Shown: piece after piece, positions 12,763 through 23,798 of the stretch
Layout: each line of letters begins with the position of its first letter
How positions within the stretch are numbered: the stretch's first letter is position 1
Source: Massariosphaeria phaeospora
Taxonomy: Eukaryota > Ascomycota > Dothideomycetes > Pleosporales
Assembly: GCA_011032825.1 (NCBI GenBank)
Contig: JAADJZ010000008.1
Coordinates: 1,178,001 to 1,242,000, forward strand
Length of the DNA stretch: 64,000 nucleotides
Direction: 5' to 3'
The notes under the pieces: model-generated
Told to the model about the DNA's origin: nothing
What the model saw: only the letters and a program-made list of their open reading frames with translations
Databases searched by the model: none
Position numbers and translations under genes: made by a program

Positions 12763-15700
12763 CTAAAGCAGCCTGATGCGTGCGGGACATTGGGAAAGCA
12801 CGACGGAAGTTGATTATGGAGTGTTGTGTTGTGCTGTGCTATGCACGAGCGAGCCAGATGAGCGGTGCGGAGGTCATGAAAAAAGCCTGCGACTTCGAGG
12901 CATGTGGTGCTGAGAGAGGGATTGTGAGTGAGTGAGAGGGTGTATTGTCGGGAGTGCGGTGGACAGTACCCATGATAGAGAACATCGCCATCATCACCAT
13001 CACATCGTGCTGATGATAAGCGACAAAGCCGCATAGAGACAAATATCTTCCCTTCCCCACCAGCTCCACTCTGCGCTCCAACATCCCGCACATCCTCTAG
13101 CCGAACCACATCGGACATCTACTCTCTCGCTACAGTCTGCAACAATCCCATACGCGCCAACCGCTCTAGGCAACTGTAAGCCTCATTGTCCGGTACGATA
13201 CGACACATAGTGGTATGTGCACTCTGGGTTCGCCTCGCCCCGTTCAGAGTAGAGTAAGTACAGTAGGACGTATATTGCGACCGGGGAAGCGGGGTGGGGG
13301 ACAGAACTGCCTTGCTGATTAGACGACGATGAGAAGATCGAAGCAGAGTAGGGTGTTACGTACCTACCTAACCATGGCCCCTCGCGGCATGTTTTACATG
13401 TCAAGATGCGGTAACATCTAGTATTCTCCTATGGATGGCTCGCATATCCATCTAGTCGCTCGATACGAGCCTAGCGGCTTGTTGAGGTAAGACGAGATCG
13501 ACTTATCGTAGCACTGTCCCTAATGCTGGCAGGGGAGTGGCATACTAAGCACAGCGCCAGAAGCATAATCACGCGCAGTGTGCAGCAACCCCGAGGCGGC
13601 GTGCACTTATGTCAGACGGACATCCTGGCGATACGGAAAGGCGCTGATAGCGTCAAGGCATGCACGTGGACATGGTAAGCCGCTGTAAGCCATGAGCTGC
13701 CGCAATCGAAGACTGGTTCCCGGGATTGTTGGTTGTGTAATCGATCAACGGCATTTTGGGGTCCGAGACCTAGTACTTCAATCGCAGCCAAAATTCGATA
13801 CATATGGAGTACGCATGAAGCACTGTATATCACAATATCCCCCAAATCAATGACTGTCGCTTGGTTAGGTGATACCGACTCCCTAAAAGAGCTGTTAATG
13901 CTTGAGTGTTCACTAGCGTGCAAGAGCTGAATTAATTACGAGCACTTCTCGGAAGTGCAATGGCTATAAGGCCAGAATATTCCAAGAACGGTGAAAAGCA
14001 AGAAAGTTAGTGATAAGCTCTGACGCTGCATAGAGAGAATCCGGCGCGGAGAATGTAGACGGTCAGAGTGTGTTCGTGAATGCGGTCAGCAACAATGGCC
14101 TCTTTGATGTGATCGAGTACCACTAATCACTGGTGGATAGGTCGTGGGAAAACCCATCGGCGTCCAGATGGTGTGATGGGTCATCGACCGAAGCGACCGT
14201 CCAAGCATGTGCTGGCTCGGTACCGTACCTACTCCGTATGTATGGGGCGAGACGCGCTGTCTGTCACTGGCACGGGAAAGTCCGCTAGGGCATGCAAGAT
14301 TAGCAAGCCGGACGCAGGTTTTGTACACACCGGAAATCATCTACCATTGCCATTGGCCGAGTTTTACTTTGACGAGAACGCGCTGGCGATAGGGTTCAAG
14401 AAGGTTTGAAAATGTTCGCCATAGAGAGTTATGCGCCGGTCCATGCTGGAGTCCGTGGGCGAATCGTGTCCATTCCCCAAAAGGAAGATGGGGCTAGATC
14501 GTGATGGTCCTGGGAGCGGCTACACACTGTCACTAGAGCGACCAAACATCTGCAGCTTATTATTCTTTGGGTTTCGTCAACGACTCAACGAAGACGAGGC
14601 GCGCGCTTTCCTGTAGTCAATAAGTGCTTCCATATCAACCTGTCACCAACCAGTAGGAGGGTCTTGCGTAGAGTAAAGACAAAAGAGGTAATACTGCGCC
14701 TCATGAGGCGTCTACGATCCGGGTATTCCTTGCGTGTATCCTAAATCCTGGATCTGCACGCTGTGGAAACTACCATAGCTGGTGGCTTGACGGCGTCGAG
14801 CCTGGCGGGGCACGATAACTGGCGGGGGCCGATTCAGGCAGCGAGAGCCAGACCGGAATGAGAGAAGCAGTGGCAGAACCTACATATCTCTAGTCGGTGA
14901 TGTACGGAGCATAGTGGTCTGGCGTGTGCCACTGGGACTGTTATTGTCCGACTTCCTCGAAGGATGCAGGTACACAGTACAGCGTCAAGCCAGACCGGAA
15001 GCAGTGGGCTCTTCCCAGAAGTTAGAATCAAGTGATGCGGGCTAAGACCTAATGTTCCCGTCCTTGCTCTTGAAGATACGTTTCCTAACTGACAAAGGAA
15101 ATGCTCTGAGACCTGAGCCTGTTTCTTGATGCAGTGACTGTTCGGGTGAGAAATACCAGGTGTTGACAAGTACGTGCCTAACAAGGTCGTTACTTGGCCC
15201 AGCGTTGAAAACAAAGGCGAAACTCCAATAAGAAAATACAGCGTCGTGCCGCGAATTTCGAGGGAAATATTTCTATTACTGGACATAAACGAGAAGCGGG
15301 TGAGCGAGCGAGGAAAGGACGCTTGCAGGATACAGCAGCCCAGACGTGCTTTGACGCGAGACAGCCAGCAGGGTTTGGCGAGCCAGAACCCGGTCGCCCC
15401 AAAGTTGAGGGCAACTATTGATTCGAGGGCCATCCGCAGAACTTGCCTATTGCAGGCCTGCACCTCACAGGGGGGAGGGGATTCTCCGAGATAAAATCGC
15501 ATCCGAAGGACCGTGGGGTGCATGTGTGGTCATTTCACTTACAGCAACTTACTCGTAGCGCAGGCGATGCAGTGTCTCCCGGCGCGTACCGTTACTGAAG
15601 AAGCGCGGATGCCAGACAAGCTTCGCTCGTCGGAAGCAGGCTGGGGCGTGCGAGATCAACGGGCGGGGCGGGCACTGGCTTGACGATAGTGGAGAAGTGG

Positions 15701-16686
15701 TGGAGGTCGAGGAGCGCACGCATCTCTGCGGGCGGACAGCCAACATCGTAGGGCCCAGGTCTCGGAACTTCCAGCGGCCTGGGTGAAGGAGGCTCGCAAC
15801 GTGGCCGCCGGCGCCCACCGCCGCCGCGGACGGGGGGCATGAGCTCAAGCTTGAGAGGGGCGAGCCTTCAGGAGTGGAGCCTCAGGGTGGAGGTCTGCTC
15901 TGCTGTCCTGTCGTGCGTCACAGGGTCCCAGCATCACGGGTCGGGCTTGGTCGGCTCGAGGATCACGACTCCCGCTCCATACAGCAGCGCAAGCCAGGGC
16001 GCATCCGGCAAGGCGTCGAGGCACCACAGCGATCCGTGTCAAAATTAAGTTGTGTAGCTAGCCGTGTGGCAGGGGCCCGGGGACGAATCAAGCGGGGCTA
16101 CGGTCATTCGAGCGGCCAGCGACGTCGGCGGAGAATCGAGATGATGTTGAGAGGTGCCTTAGCGACAGAGGCCGGCGGAACAGACGTGCATGCAGGAAGT
16201 AGCTGCCAGGTAAACTGCACTTTGCTGTGGCGACTGCGACTGCGACGGGGAGAGGCTGAAGGCTGCTGGCGGGCTGCCGGCCTCTCTGCTTGATATCGAC
16301 AGTAATAAGACGGGGGCCGGGTGGGATATGGCGGGGCGGGTGCGGATAAGGCGCAGAGGGAAAGCGAGAGCGAGGTCGCAATGAGCTAGAGGGAGTAGTT
16401 TAAATCAGACGGTGGCCGATCCGCTGGAGAGGGTGGTCCTGACTCCGGAGCATCGAGGAGTGCAGGCGGCGGCAAGGATGGCGCATCAGCATCTGTCGCA
16501 TCCTCCAGAAAATGAGCAGAGTGCGATGGTTTGATCGCCAGGGCCGGGCGTGAAGGCGAGGGCTGGACTCTGGAGATGGCGGAGGGGATGGGGCCGTCGC
16601 GTCGTCGTGGTTGCCGTGATGCTGCCCCAGCAATGGCCGACTGGCACTCGCGCCGTGGTCGTGCCTGCCAGTATGCCACGGTCCGG

Positions 16687-16701
16687 CAGCAGCAGCAGCA
16701 G
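16687..16701 (+). repeat. (CAG)5 microsatellite
   Basis: Five CAG triplets in the GC-rich intergenic region; not in a supported reading frame. Confidence 0.8.
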
Positions 16702-16826
16702 TCCGAACTGGCAGCGACGGCTCGCGTAGGCAGCCAGTCCATTGGCCCGCCGCAGCGAAAGCGGCAGTCGCGCAGATTGCATGCCTAGGCCCCGTTGCGC
16801 GACAGGTCACAGACTCACCACCGCAA

Positions 16827-16858
16827 GCACACACGCACACACGCACACACGCACTCAC
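16827..16858 (+). repeat. Octamer minisatellite, GCACACAC x 4
   Basis: Three exact copies of GCACACAC followed by one with a single change (GCACTCAC). On the other strand it reads GTGTGTGC and could form Z-DNA-prone purine/pyrimidine alternation. Confidence 0.85.
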
Positions 16859-17302
16859 GTCGCGCTCGCTCACACTGCACACTGCTGGCCTGCTGCACAC
16901 GGCCGAGATGAAGGGGATACAGGCCGCGTCTCTGCGATGCGCCCGCTTGGGCACGCGCTACACGCCCGCAACTGACGACTACGACTCGAGGCGCCCGCGT
17001 CCCCACGACGTCAAGACTCACGATAGATGCGGCACCGCGCTCCCCAGTTTCCAGCAGTGTGTTCCCCCGCCGGCGCGCCTCCAGGGCTGTCCCACGTCCA
17101 GAACGCCATACCGGGAACCCAGCGCGGGCAGAGGCAGCAGCCAGCAGGAGCCAGAGCAGCAGCCAGCAGCCAGTCCGCCGCCCGCGCGCTGAGGACGCCG
17201 CCAGAGCCTGGCGGCGGTCGCGGCTAAGATCGCGGGCGCTGCATGCGTCTCTATGCAGCTTCGCGTGCGCCAGCCGTGCGGGATGTGGCATGCAGCGAGG
17301 GT

Positions 17303-17331
17303 GCCAGCCTGCCAGCCTGCCAGCCTGCCAG
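17303..17331 (+). repeat. Octamer minisatellite, GCCAGCCT x 3.6
   Basis: Three exact GCCAGCCT units and a partial fourth in the GC-rich intergenic stretch. Confidence 0.85.
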
Positions 17332-17950
17332 GCCGCTCCGTCACGGCCCAGCCTGGAGGCGACAGGCGACTCACCTGGGCACCCAGCGCGCGCCCTCTCT
17401 CTGGCCAGGGGCGCTTGGGCGACCGCCGGCGCCTCGATCGCCGGCGGAGGAGCCCCCGGGTCCCAGACCTGCTTGCGCGAGCTCTGCGCCCAAACCAGGC
17501 CGCCGGTAATTACTCGTCGACACCAGGATGCAGCGATGCGCCGCCGGAGCGCCCGTCGAGCCCATGCACAAACCGACAAGCACAAGCCCGCCGTCCACGA
17601 CTCCACGCCCGCCGTCGCCCCGCGCCCACGTCCACGCCCAACAGCGGCCGCGCAGGCACGCCAGCTGTCAGTCGAGAGCCAACGGGCGCCTCGTGCCCGC
17701 GGCCGGGGTGCTGGCGGGCGCGCGGCGGCCCTCAGCGAACGGACGGCTGCAGTTCACGAGATCGCGCGCAGATGGGCCCTGGACTCGACCGTCGCGACGA
17801 CCGCGCAGCGCGCACAAAGGGGCCGCCGAATGACTGCAGCTCCACGTGGAGATCTGCCCACTGTGCACGAAGCGCTGCCTCGGGCGCACAGGATTTCAGA
17901 GAGATGAAGTCGAGCAGGTCTGCTTATTACACCAGCCATCTTGGGCCCGA

Positions 17951-17989
17951 CACGTGCCGCAGGCAATATAACTGCGCCGCTATAAATAG
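17951..17989 (+). promoter_or_regulatory. Candidate core promoter: CACGTG E-box then TATAAATAG
   Basis: A palindromic CACGTG at 17951-17956 is followed by TATAAATAG at 17981-17989, a full-consensus TATA box in otherwise GC-rich DNA. The plus-strand direction points to the zinc-finger gene whose first ATG is at 20476. A start near 18.01 kb would give a very long leader, possibly spliced. Position and direction are the only support. Confidence 0.35.
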
Positions 17990-19295
17990 CACCCCGCGAC
18001 CGACGGCGAGCTCGGCGATAGCCAACCACACGTGCTGCCTGGGGCTAGAAAGCAACAGAGCCGGCCACTGACGAGGCCGAAGGGAGACTGGCGAGGGCAA
18101 TCAACTGGAAACCTGAATCGCGCCGATCACAACCACCCTCTTCACCTTTGTTTTGCTGGTCGATTCGCAGGAATCACGGCGCCCGCAGCAGCCCCTCCCG
18201 TTTAAAGCGCAGGACGGTGAATCAGTCAATCATGTGCAGCCTCAGCGCTCGTATTCGGCTAGCGCCTGCCCGGCGAGCTTGTTGAGCCGGCGCCGCCTTG
18301 TCTTGTCAGCTCCTCTCGCTGCTCAGTGCTCCCCTGCGCGGAGCTAGAAGCACGGTTGTCTGTCTGGTCGCCGAAGCAGACGGCGCAGGGATGGTGATCC
18401 AGCCGAGTTGACGCTCCGCGCTGCTGTGAATCTGTGATGCTGATGCAGCGTGATGAGAGCTGCTCTCAGACCTCGACGCGCCCGCCCCATCAACTCTCAA
18501 CTATCAACTCGACGCCAGCGGGCCTGTCGTTGCGCGTCCTCTCGCAGCATCAGCGCGACGAGTCTTTGACCGCACCGGCGAGTGGTCTTTTAGGTGCGCC
18601 TTGTTTGGCAGCGCGCGCAGGCGCTGGCAGTGGACGGCTTGCCATGGCCAGACCGCGTCCGTGCACGCCTTGTCGCCATGGGTCGTTGGCGCCAGTCCCG
18701 ACGCCCATGAGTGCTTCTCCTCACCCTGGAACCTTGGGACCAGACAACAAAAAGACCTTTGCCTTCGTCTGGTCTGGTCTGGCACCTGTCTCTTGTCATG
18801 GGCCAGGAGAGCCGCATGGCCACGCAACAGTCGCTTACACGCCCGGCTGGTCAAAGAAAACGCAGGCCAGGACGGCGAGCTGGCCGCGCATCAGCATCAT
18901 CCTCACCCCGGTGCGAACAATGGACTCTTTCACCTGGTCGGGCCGGCGCAAGCGACAGCTCCTCCACTGTGCTGGTCGACGCCGTCCCGCCCGCCATGCG
19001 ACTCCGAGCAGACCAGCCTACAGGGTCTGGCGGCGCTATGTGCTCTGATCCCGGCGCATTGTTGCTGCCCCATGCTCGCCCTCTAAACCGAACTGAACGG
19101 TGTGCGGTTTTGTTCAATAATTTCCATTATCCTCTGCCGTGCCTCGTTTGCGTTGCCCACTTGCGTCAAGTGCGTGACTGAATAGCGTTCCCGCCCGCTC
19201 ACCTGAGGCGTGCTCTCGTGCCATTCATCTCCCATCCCGATCCAGATCCCCCAAACGCTCGGACGAACCCTATCGCCTGGTAGTGGCCCTTGATG

Positions 19296-20475
19296 TCTTC
19301 GAGCCCCTAGCCCGCCAGACCGCCACGCGAACCAACCCTGACGCCCTCTAGCCGTACATATACGTGAGGGCCACCTCCACTCGCTCTCGGTGACAAAAGC
19401 CTTTGGCCCAGCAGCGTCCAGCCTCCGTCCGCCATTACTCCCTAGGGCGCCCCCGGAAGTGAGCTTACAAGGTCCGATCGCCGTTGCCCGCGCCTCAGCA
19501 CCACCACACCAGTCACCATAGTCGGCCTGACGGACCAAGGACTCCACCATCGTCGCCAGCGTGCAACACCAGATCTTGCAACGCCTCTGCCGTGGACAAC
19601 GACAACGACGACTTCTCCTGTGCCTGTTGCCCAACAAGGCAATCGACGCCGTTCCCAGTGCTGCGGGAGCGAAACTAGGGGAGCCAACCACTATCCAATC
19701 CTGGGAAGCACCGTGATCGTCGGACGAAGACTCCAGCACGGCCATATCGCAAAAGCACTATCGTCTTGACCGAAAACCAATTCACTCACAGACTGTGCGA
19801 CCGCTTGAGTAGCACTACGTCTGCGCAACCAGGAAACCGGGGCCTACCGACTGCTGCTGGTGTTGGAAGAGGCGTCGTTTCACGAATATCTGCTTTTGCT
19901 GCGCTGTACGCCCTCCTTCCTCGGCCTGCGTCGCTGAGCACCACTGATCTTGCGCAGAAACTGAGACTTTTCAGAAGATTTCCGGAGAGGCGTGCATTGG
20001 CTAGTAATACTCTTCAGCAGCACCTGCGCAGGTACCATCTCTAGGACCGCCCGCCCGTCGCTGCTACTTGCAAGCCTCCGAGTCTCCATTCGCCATCCGG
20101 GGCGACCATAGACTAGGTCGGGAACACCATCATAGGATATCCAGACCAGTTGGGCGTTTGTGTGCACTGAGGACCTTTTACAAGATCCTTCCCCCACCAC
20201 TGCCTGCATATCATCAGCACCTTGTCCCTCTCGACTAAGAGCAAATACCTCTCATAGTACGCCTCGGGGCTACGAGCCTTCTGTTGCCCTCCGTGGATCA
20301 CTCTCAGCCCTCACGTGGACCCTATTGGCCCGGCGCACACTTCTCTACTCCGCCATTTGCAGCGTCACAGCTGCAGTCGATTCCAACCCCTCCCTCTTCA
20401 GAAGCTGGTAGGTCATTAGACCCTCTTCGGAGCACAACCGTCAACGTGGCGGCTGCAGTGGCTCACCCGGCTCCA
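19296..20475 (+). promoter_or_regulatory. ATG-free 1,180-base leader of the zinc-finger gene
   Basis: No ATG occurs on the plus strand in any frame from 19296 to 20475; the last one before it is at 19293 and the next is the proposed start at 20476. About 18 would be expected by chance. This is the pattern of a 5' untranslated region under selection to let ribosomes scan through to a distant start, as known for fungal developmental regulators. The last part (20239-20475) is also open in frame with the protein; see the gene entry. Confidence 0.55.
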
Positions 20476-21813
20476 ATGCATCCTGGGTCTGACCCAATGG
20501 GTGCACCTTCCAGCTTCGCAGCTAGGAGGCCTCACGCCGCCCAGTTGGGTAATTTCGAGCTTCCACCACCGCCAATGCACAAGTATTCTTCCTTCAACAC
20601 TGTCAACGCGTCACAGTCGTCACAAACCCCGACGACCATCGCTAGTGTTGGCAACCTACTTACCCCGCCAAACAACATCCCAGGCGATGTGATAAATTCC
20701 TCTTCAGGAGTTCCATCGAGCAACGCACATTCATCAGCAATGCCTTACACGAACGGCAATTACATCTACTCCCCGCCTTCTCAGGGCCCTACACACTATG
20801 GTTACCCGACCGGGCAGCAACACCATCAAAACCAATATAACTCAGCCCGTGGAGGTACGTTCGCCTCTTATCTACCCAGTGATCGTCAGCTCGTGGACCA
20901 CGGCTCACTTTCTTCGCGCAAAGGGCTGAATCCGCCACCGTATGAGATGAACCAACAGTTGCCACAATATCCGCCATCATCGGGCTCGTCGAGCCTGCCG
21001 TCCATGTCTGCACAACAGCAGCCTCACCACCACACGATGAGCGCACAAACACCTGTATCCAGTTCAGCGCCCCATCAGTCGCCGGCTCACGCTCAGGAGC
21101 CTTTTCGGCCCCCACCAACTCCGACATACTATCAACCATCAACAACACCACAGCATTCTTCATTCCCATATTCCACGGGGCCGTCGCCAACTCAGCAAAG
21201 CCCCATCAGTGCCGGAGGCTCCATGTCAAGAATGTCGCCAGCCGTCTCGCAGGGCTCGATCCCTTCAATACCATCTAACCCCGCTCAATCTCCGCATCCC
21301 TATCAGCAAAATTATAGGAATATGCCTTTTGGTGGAGCACCCGTCTTCTCCAACGTCAACAATCCGAACGGTCAGCTTTCCTTAGTTGGCGGTATGCATC
21401 CAGGAATGATGCCGGGTTTCAACAGTGGACACGCTGCAAGCATGCCTCACTTCCTCAGTCATGCCCCTCATCAACAACAGGCCGCGAACGATCGGCCATT
21501 CAAATGCGACCAGTGTCCACAAAGTTTCAACAGGAATCACGACTTGAAGCGGCACAAGAGGATCCACTTGGCAGTAAAGCCCTTCCCGTGCAATCATTGC
21601 GACAAAAGCTTTTCGCGAAAAGATGCCTTGAAGGTTCGTGCAGATCTCCACCGTCCAGATACTTCCCCATGCTAACTTTCTCAGCGGCACATATTAGTAA
21701 AAGGCTGTGGAAAAGTCACAAACTCCGGTGAAGACGTCAAGAGGGAAAGCCATTCGCCCGACCACAAAACCGAGCCTGTCGAATCGAAAACCATCATATC
21801 GAGCCACGCATAA
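20476..21813 (+). CDS. C2H2 zinc-finger transcription factor with Pro/Ser/Gln-rich N-terminus (FlbC-like?)
   Basis: Sequence-specific nuclear regulator of about 428 residues; exons 20476-21633 and 21685-21813 with a 51-base intron. Residues 1-340 are low-complexity, rich in Pro, Ser, Gln and His (activation-type), with a motif NLLTPPNNIPGD. Two C2H2 fingers follow: CDQCPQSFNRNHDLKRHKRIH (Cys343 on) and CNHCDKSFSRKDALKRH (Cys372 on), then LVKGCGK. The intron splits the second finger right after DALK and its removal restores RHILVKGC. From memory the finger pair resembles the Aspergillus conidiation regulator FlbC, but I could not check this. The start is uncertain: 20476 is the first ATG after a long ATG-free leader, yet the frame is open back to 20239 and reads protein-like from about 20287 (SVDHSQPSRGPYWPG), so a non-AUG start or an upstream exon is possible. 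Confidence 0.85.
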
Positions 21814-23798
21814 ACACAAGCGCCGCGGTTGGTGTCGAGCTGAGCCTTCATTTTGCTCTTTCTGTATTAAGTACCTACTGACCCTCGGATGGGTCCGGGA
21901 TACGTTTCGCTACACCTTTCATCATCTTTGGATTTAGGATGTCATTCTGTGCATTGTGTTGTATTACCCCTCCAGCACTGGGGGTTGTTATGCCGGAGTT
22001 TTCGATGGCCACGGCGCTTGGTTCTCTTCTTGTCTTCGCAGCGGATACCTCTTAGTCGATGATTTTTCAGTGGGTGGGTATTATCTTACGATTGCGTTTT
22101 GGGCCAGGAACTGTTTCTCATGCATTCGCGTGTCAGGGCGGACCGCGAGGTTTCAGGTTTCAGGTTTCGGTTCATGTTTGGGGTCTACATCATCTCGACT
22201 GGGGCAAGGAAGCCTGCAGTCTGAGAGCGGGGCCGCGGCCTACGAGCGGGTGGCATAGGGTGTGTATTACTTTTTTTTCTTCTGGGGGAGGCAAAACACC
22301 CACTACTCGGCGCAATCTGGGATGGCATTAGGGTCGTGACATGGAGGCATGCCGGGTCAAAAGGAAATGATTAGGAGAATACCGAGATATGAACTGAACT
22401 GAATAACACTGCCACCTGTCCGCCGCAGTTTACTGTTGGTTTTGCTTCGCCGGTGAATCGTGCCGTGTTGCTGTTTCGCGCATGACTGGCTATGCAGCAC
22501 GGTCCTGAAGGAGAGGAGGCTGCGTTAAGGTTATCTAGGTGTGGTTCCGGGCGGCTTCGTGCAGGTTCGTGGGTAACGTGACCGGTGTGGGCGGTGTGAT
22601 CCTTGCAAGTGCAGCGCTTGAACCTTGGAAACTTTGCTCCGACATCGTCCCATCACTCCCAGCACTTTCACTTTCACTTTCACTTTCACCACACCTCACC
22701 ACTCTTCATCACTCGCAGTACTCATCACTCAGCAACCTGTGACGCACACGTTATGATGGTGAAAGATGACGGGATGCATCCAGGCTGCATTGAAGGTTGC
22801 CTGCGCAGATTTTCTTCGAGTCTTTTCCCGTCTCTCGTTCTCAGTGATGCCATTGCCTAGGCCATGGATACTTCTCTATGTTCGAGTCTACGCGCATTCC
22901 TACCTGCTGCGCAAGCTCAATAGCTCTGCCATATTCAGCTTCGACATCTGTATTTCTGCTGTAACGGTATGCGACGGAATATGGAGCTATTGGTAGGCCA
23001 TGCTCCCGCTTGAGCTCCAGACCACACACATGCAAGGCCGCAGAGGAACGCAGTGGCGGTGTGCATCTAGATACGATGGCAGTGCAGGTAGGTAAAGCGT
23101 ATTTCACTCTTGCTTGCGGTCATTCCGCATTTTTGCCGTTCGCCGGCCAACCCATTCCATCCGTTTCTCAACATTTGTTACCCATGCTTGGCGCATCGTC
23201 TACCTGCCAAACCCTTCAAAGCCGTCCATTGCGTCCGACTCGGTGCAGCGTCCTCGTTCTTGCTCGCAGTCTAACCGTCGCTCCTGTGCCCAGCGGTCTC
23301 GGCCGCGCTCCTGCCACCGCGCGATTGTTCGCCATTGCAACCACGCCCGACGACCGGCGCCCGTGCCCGTGCCCGCTGCTTCCACCCCACCCGAACTTCG
23401 TCTGGCCGCAAGCCATCATTCTTCCTCTGCATCGCAATCTTGTATGCATTGACATAGCTTGTTAACTTTTTGGTTACCGGGCGGGCTCTATTGCCGCAGC
23501 GACAGTCCTTCCTTTACCCCAACGCGTTTACCCCGCGGGCACAGCTTTCATCTGGACTTTTTGGACAACAAACAAACAAACAACGCGACAGGCTTGGCCA
23601 TGGACAGTGCATAACTCGGCAGTACAGCTACAGCGCCTACGACTACCACACACTCCACCCTCGTATCTTGGCCCTCCGGCTTGAGCTGCGTCTCTTGCTA
23701 CGAGTGTCGCCACCGATATCGTCTTATACTCAAATCATAACGCTTAGGTGAAGTCGCGAGCCGCCAACCCGCCCAACGCCTCGGCCAGGCAGTGTATA
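21814..23798. other. Intergenic: 3' region of zinc-finger gene and leader of kinase gene
   Basis: No gene seen. It contains a (CACTTT)4 microsatellite at 22663-22686. Pyrimidine-rich stretches between 23.1 and 23.75 kb fit a promoter and leader of the kinase that starts at 23799. Confidence 0.5.
22663..22689 (+). repeat. (CACTTT)4 microsatellite
   Basis: Four exact hexamers plus CAC, in the intergenic region between the zinc-finger and kinase genes. Confidence 0.85.

Larger units (their letters stand above)
12763..17950. other. Long gene-free stretch, GC-rich in its second half
   Basis: No gene is supported here. From about 15.6 kb the sequence becomes GC-rich, and long open frames appear on both strands at once (for example 16815-17606 minus and 17059-17907 plus). 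Overlapping frames on opposite strands, with Arg/Ala/Pro-biased low-complexity translations and no known motif, are what GC-rich non-coding DNA gives. It may be upstream regulatory DNA of the zinc-finger gene at 20.5 kb. Confidence 0.4.

Noticed and set aside
14834..15523. 229-codon minus-strand open frame
   Set aside because: Translation has no family motif, an even scatter of Cys/Arg/Ser and no splice partners; chance frame.
15592..15840. Minus-strand frame reading EMRALLDLHHFSTIVKPVPA
   Set aside because: It looks partly protein-like, but no splice to the following frame (NGTRRETLHRLRYE) keeps phase, and no family is recognised.
16400..19181. Many long overlapping open frames on both strands (up to 282 codons)
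   Set aside because: GC-rich sequence gives simultaneous open frames on both strands; translations are Arg/Ala/Pro-biased without domains.
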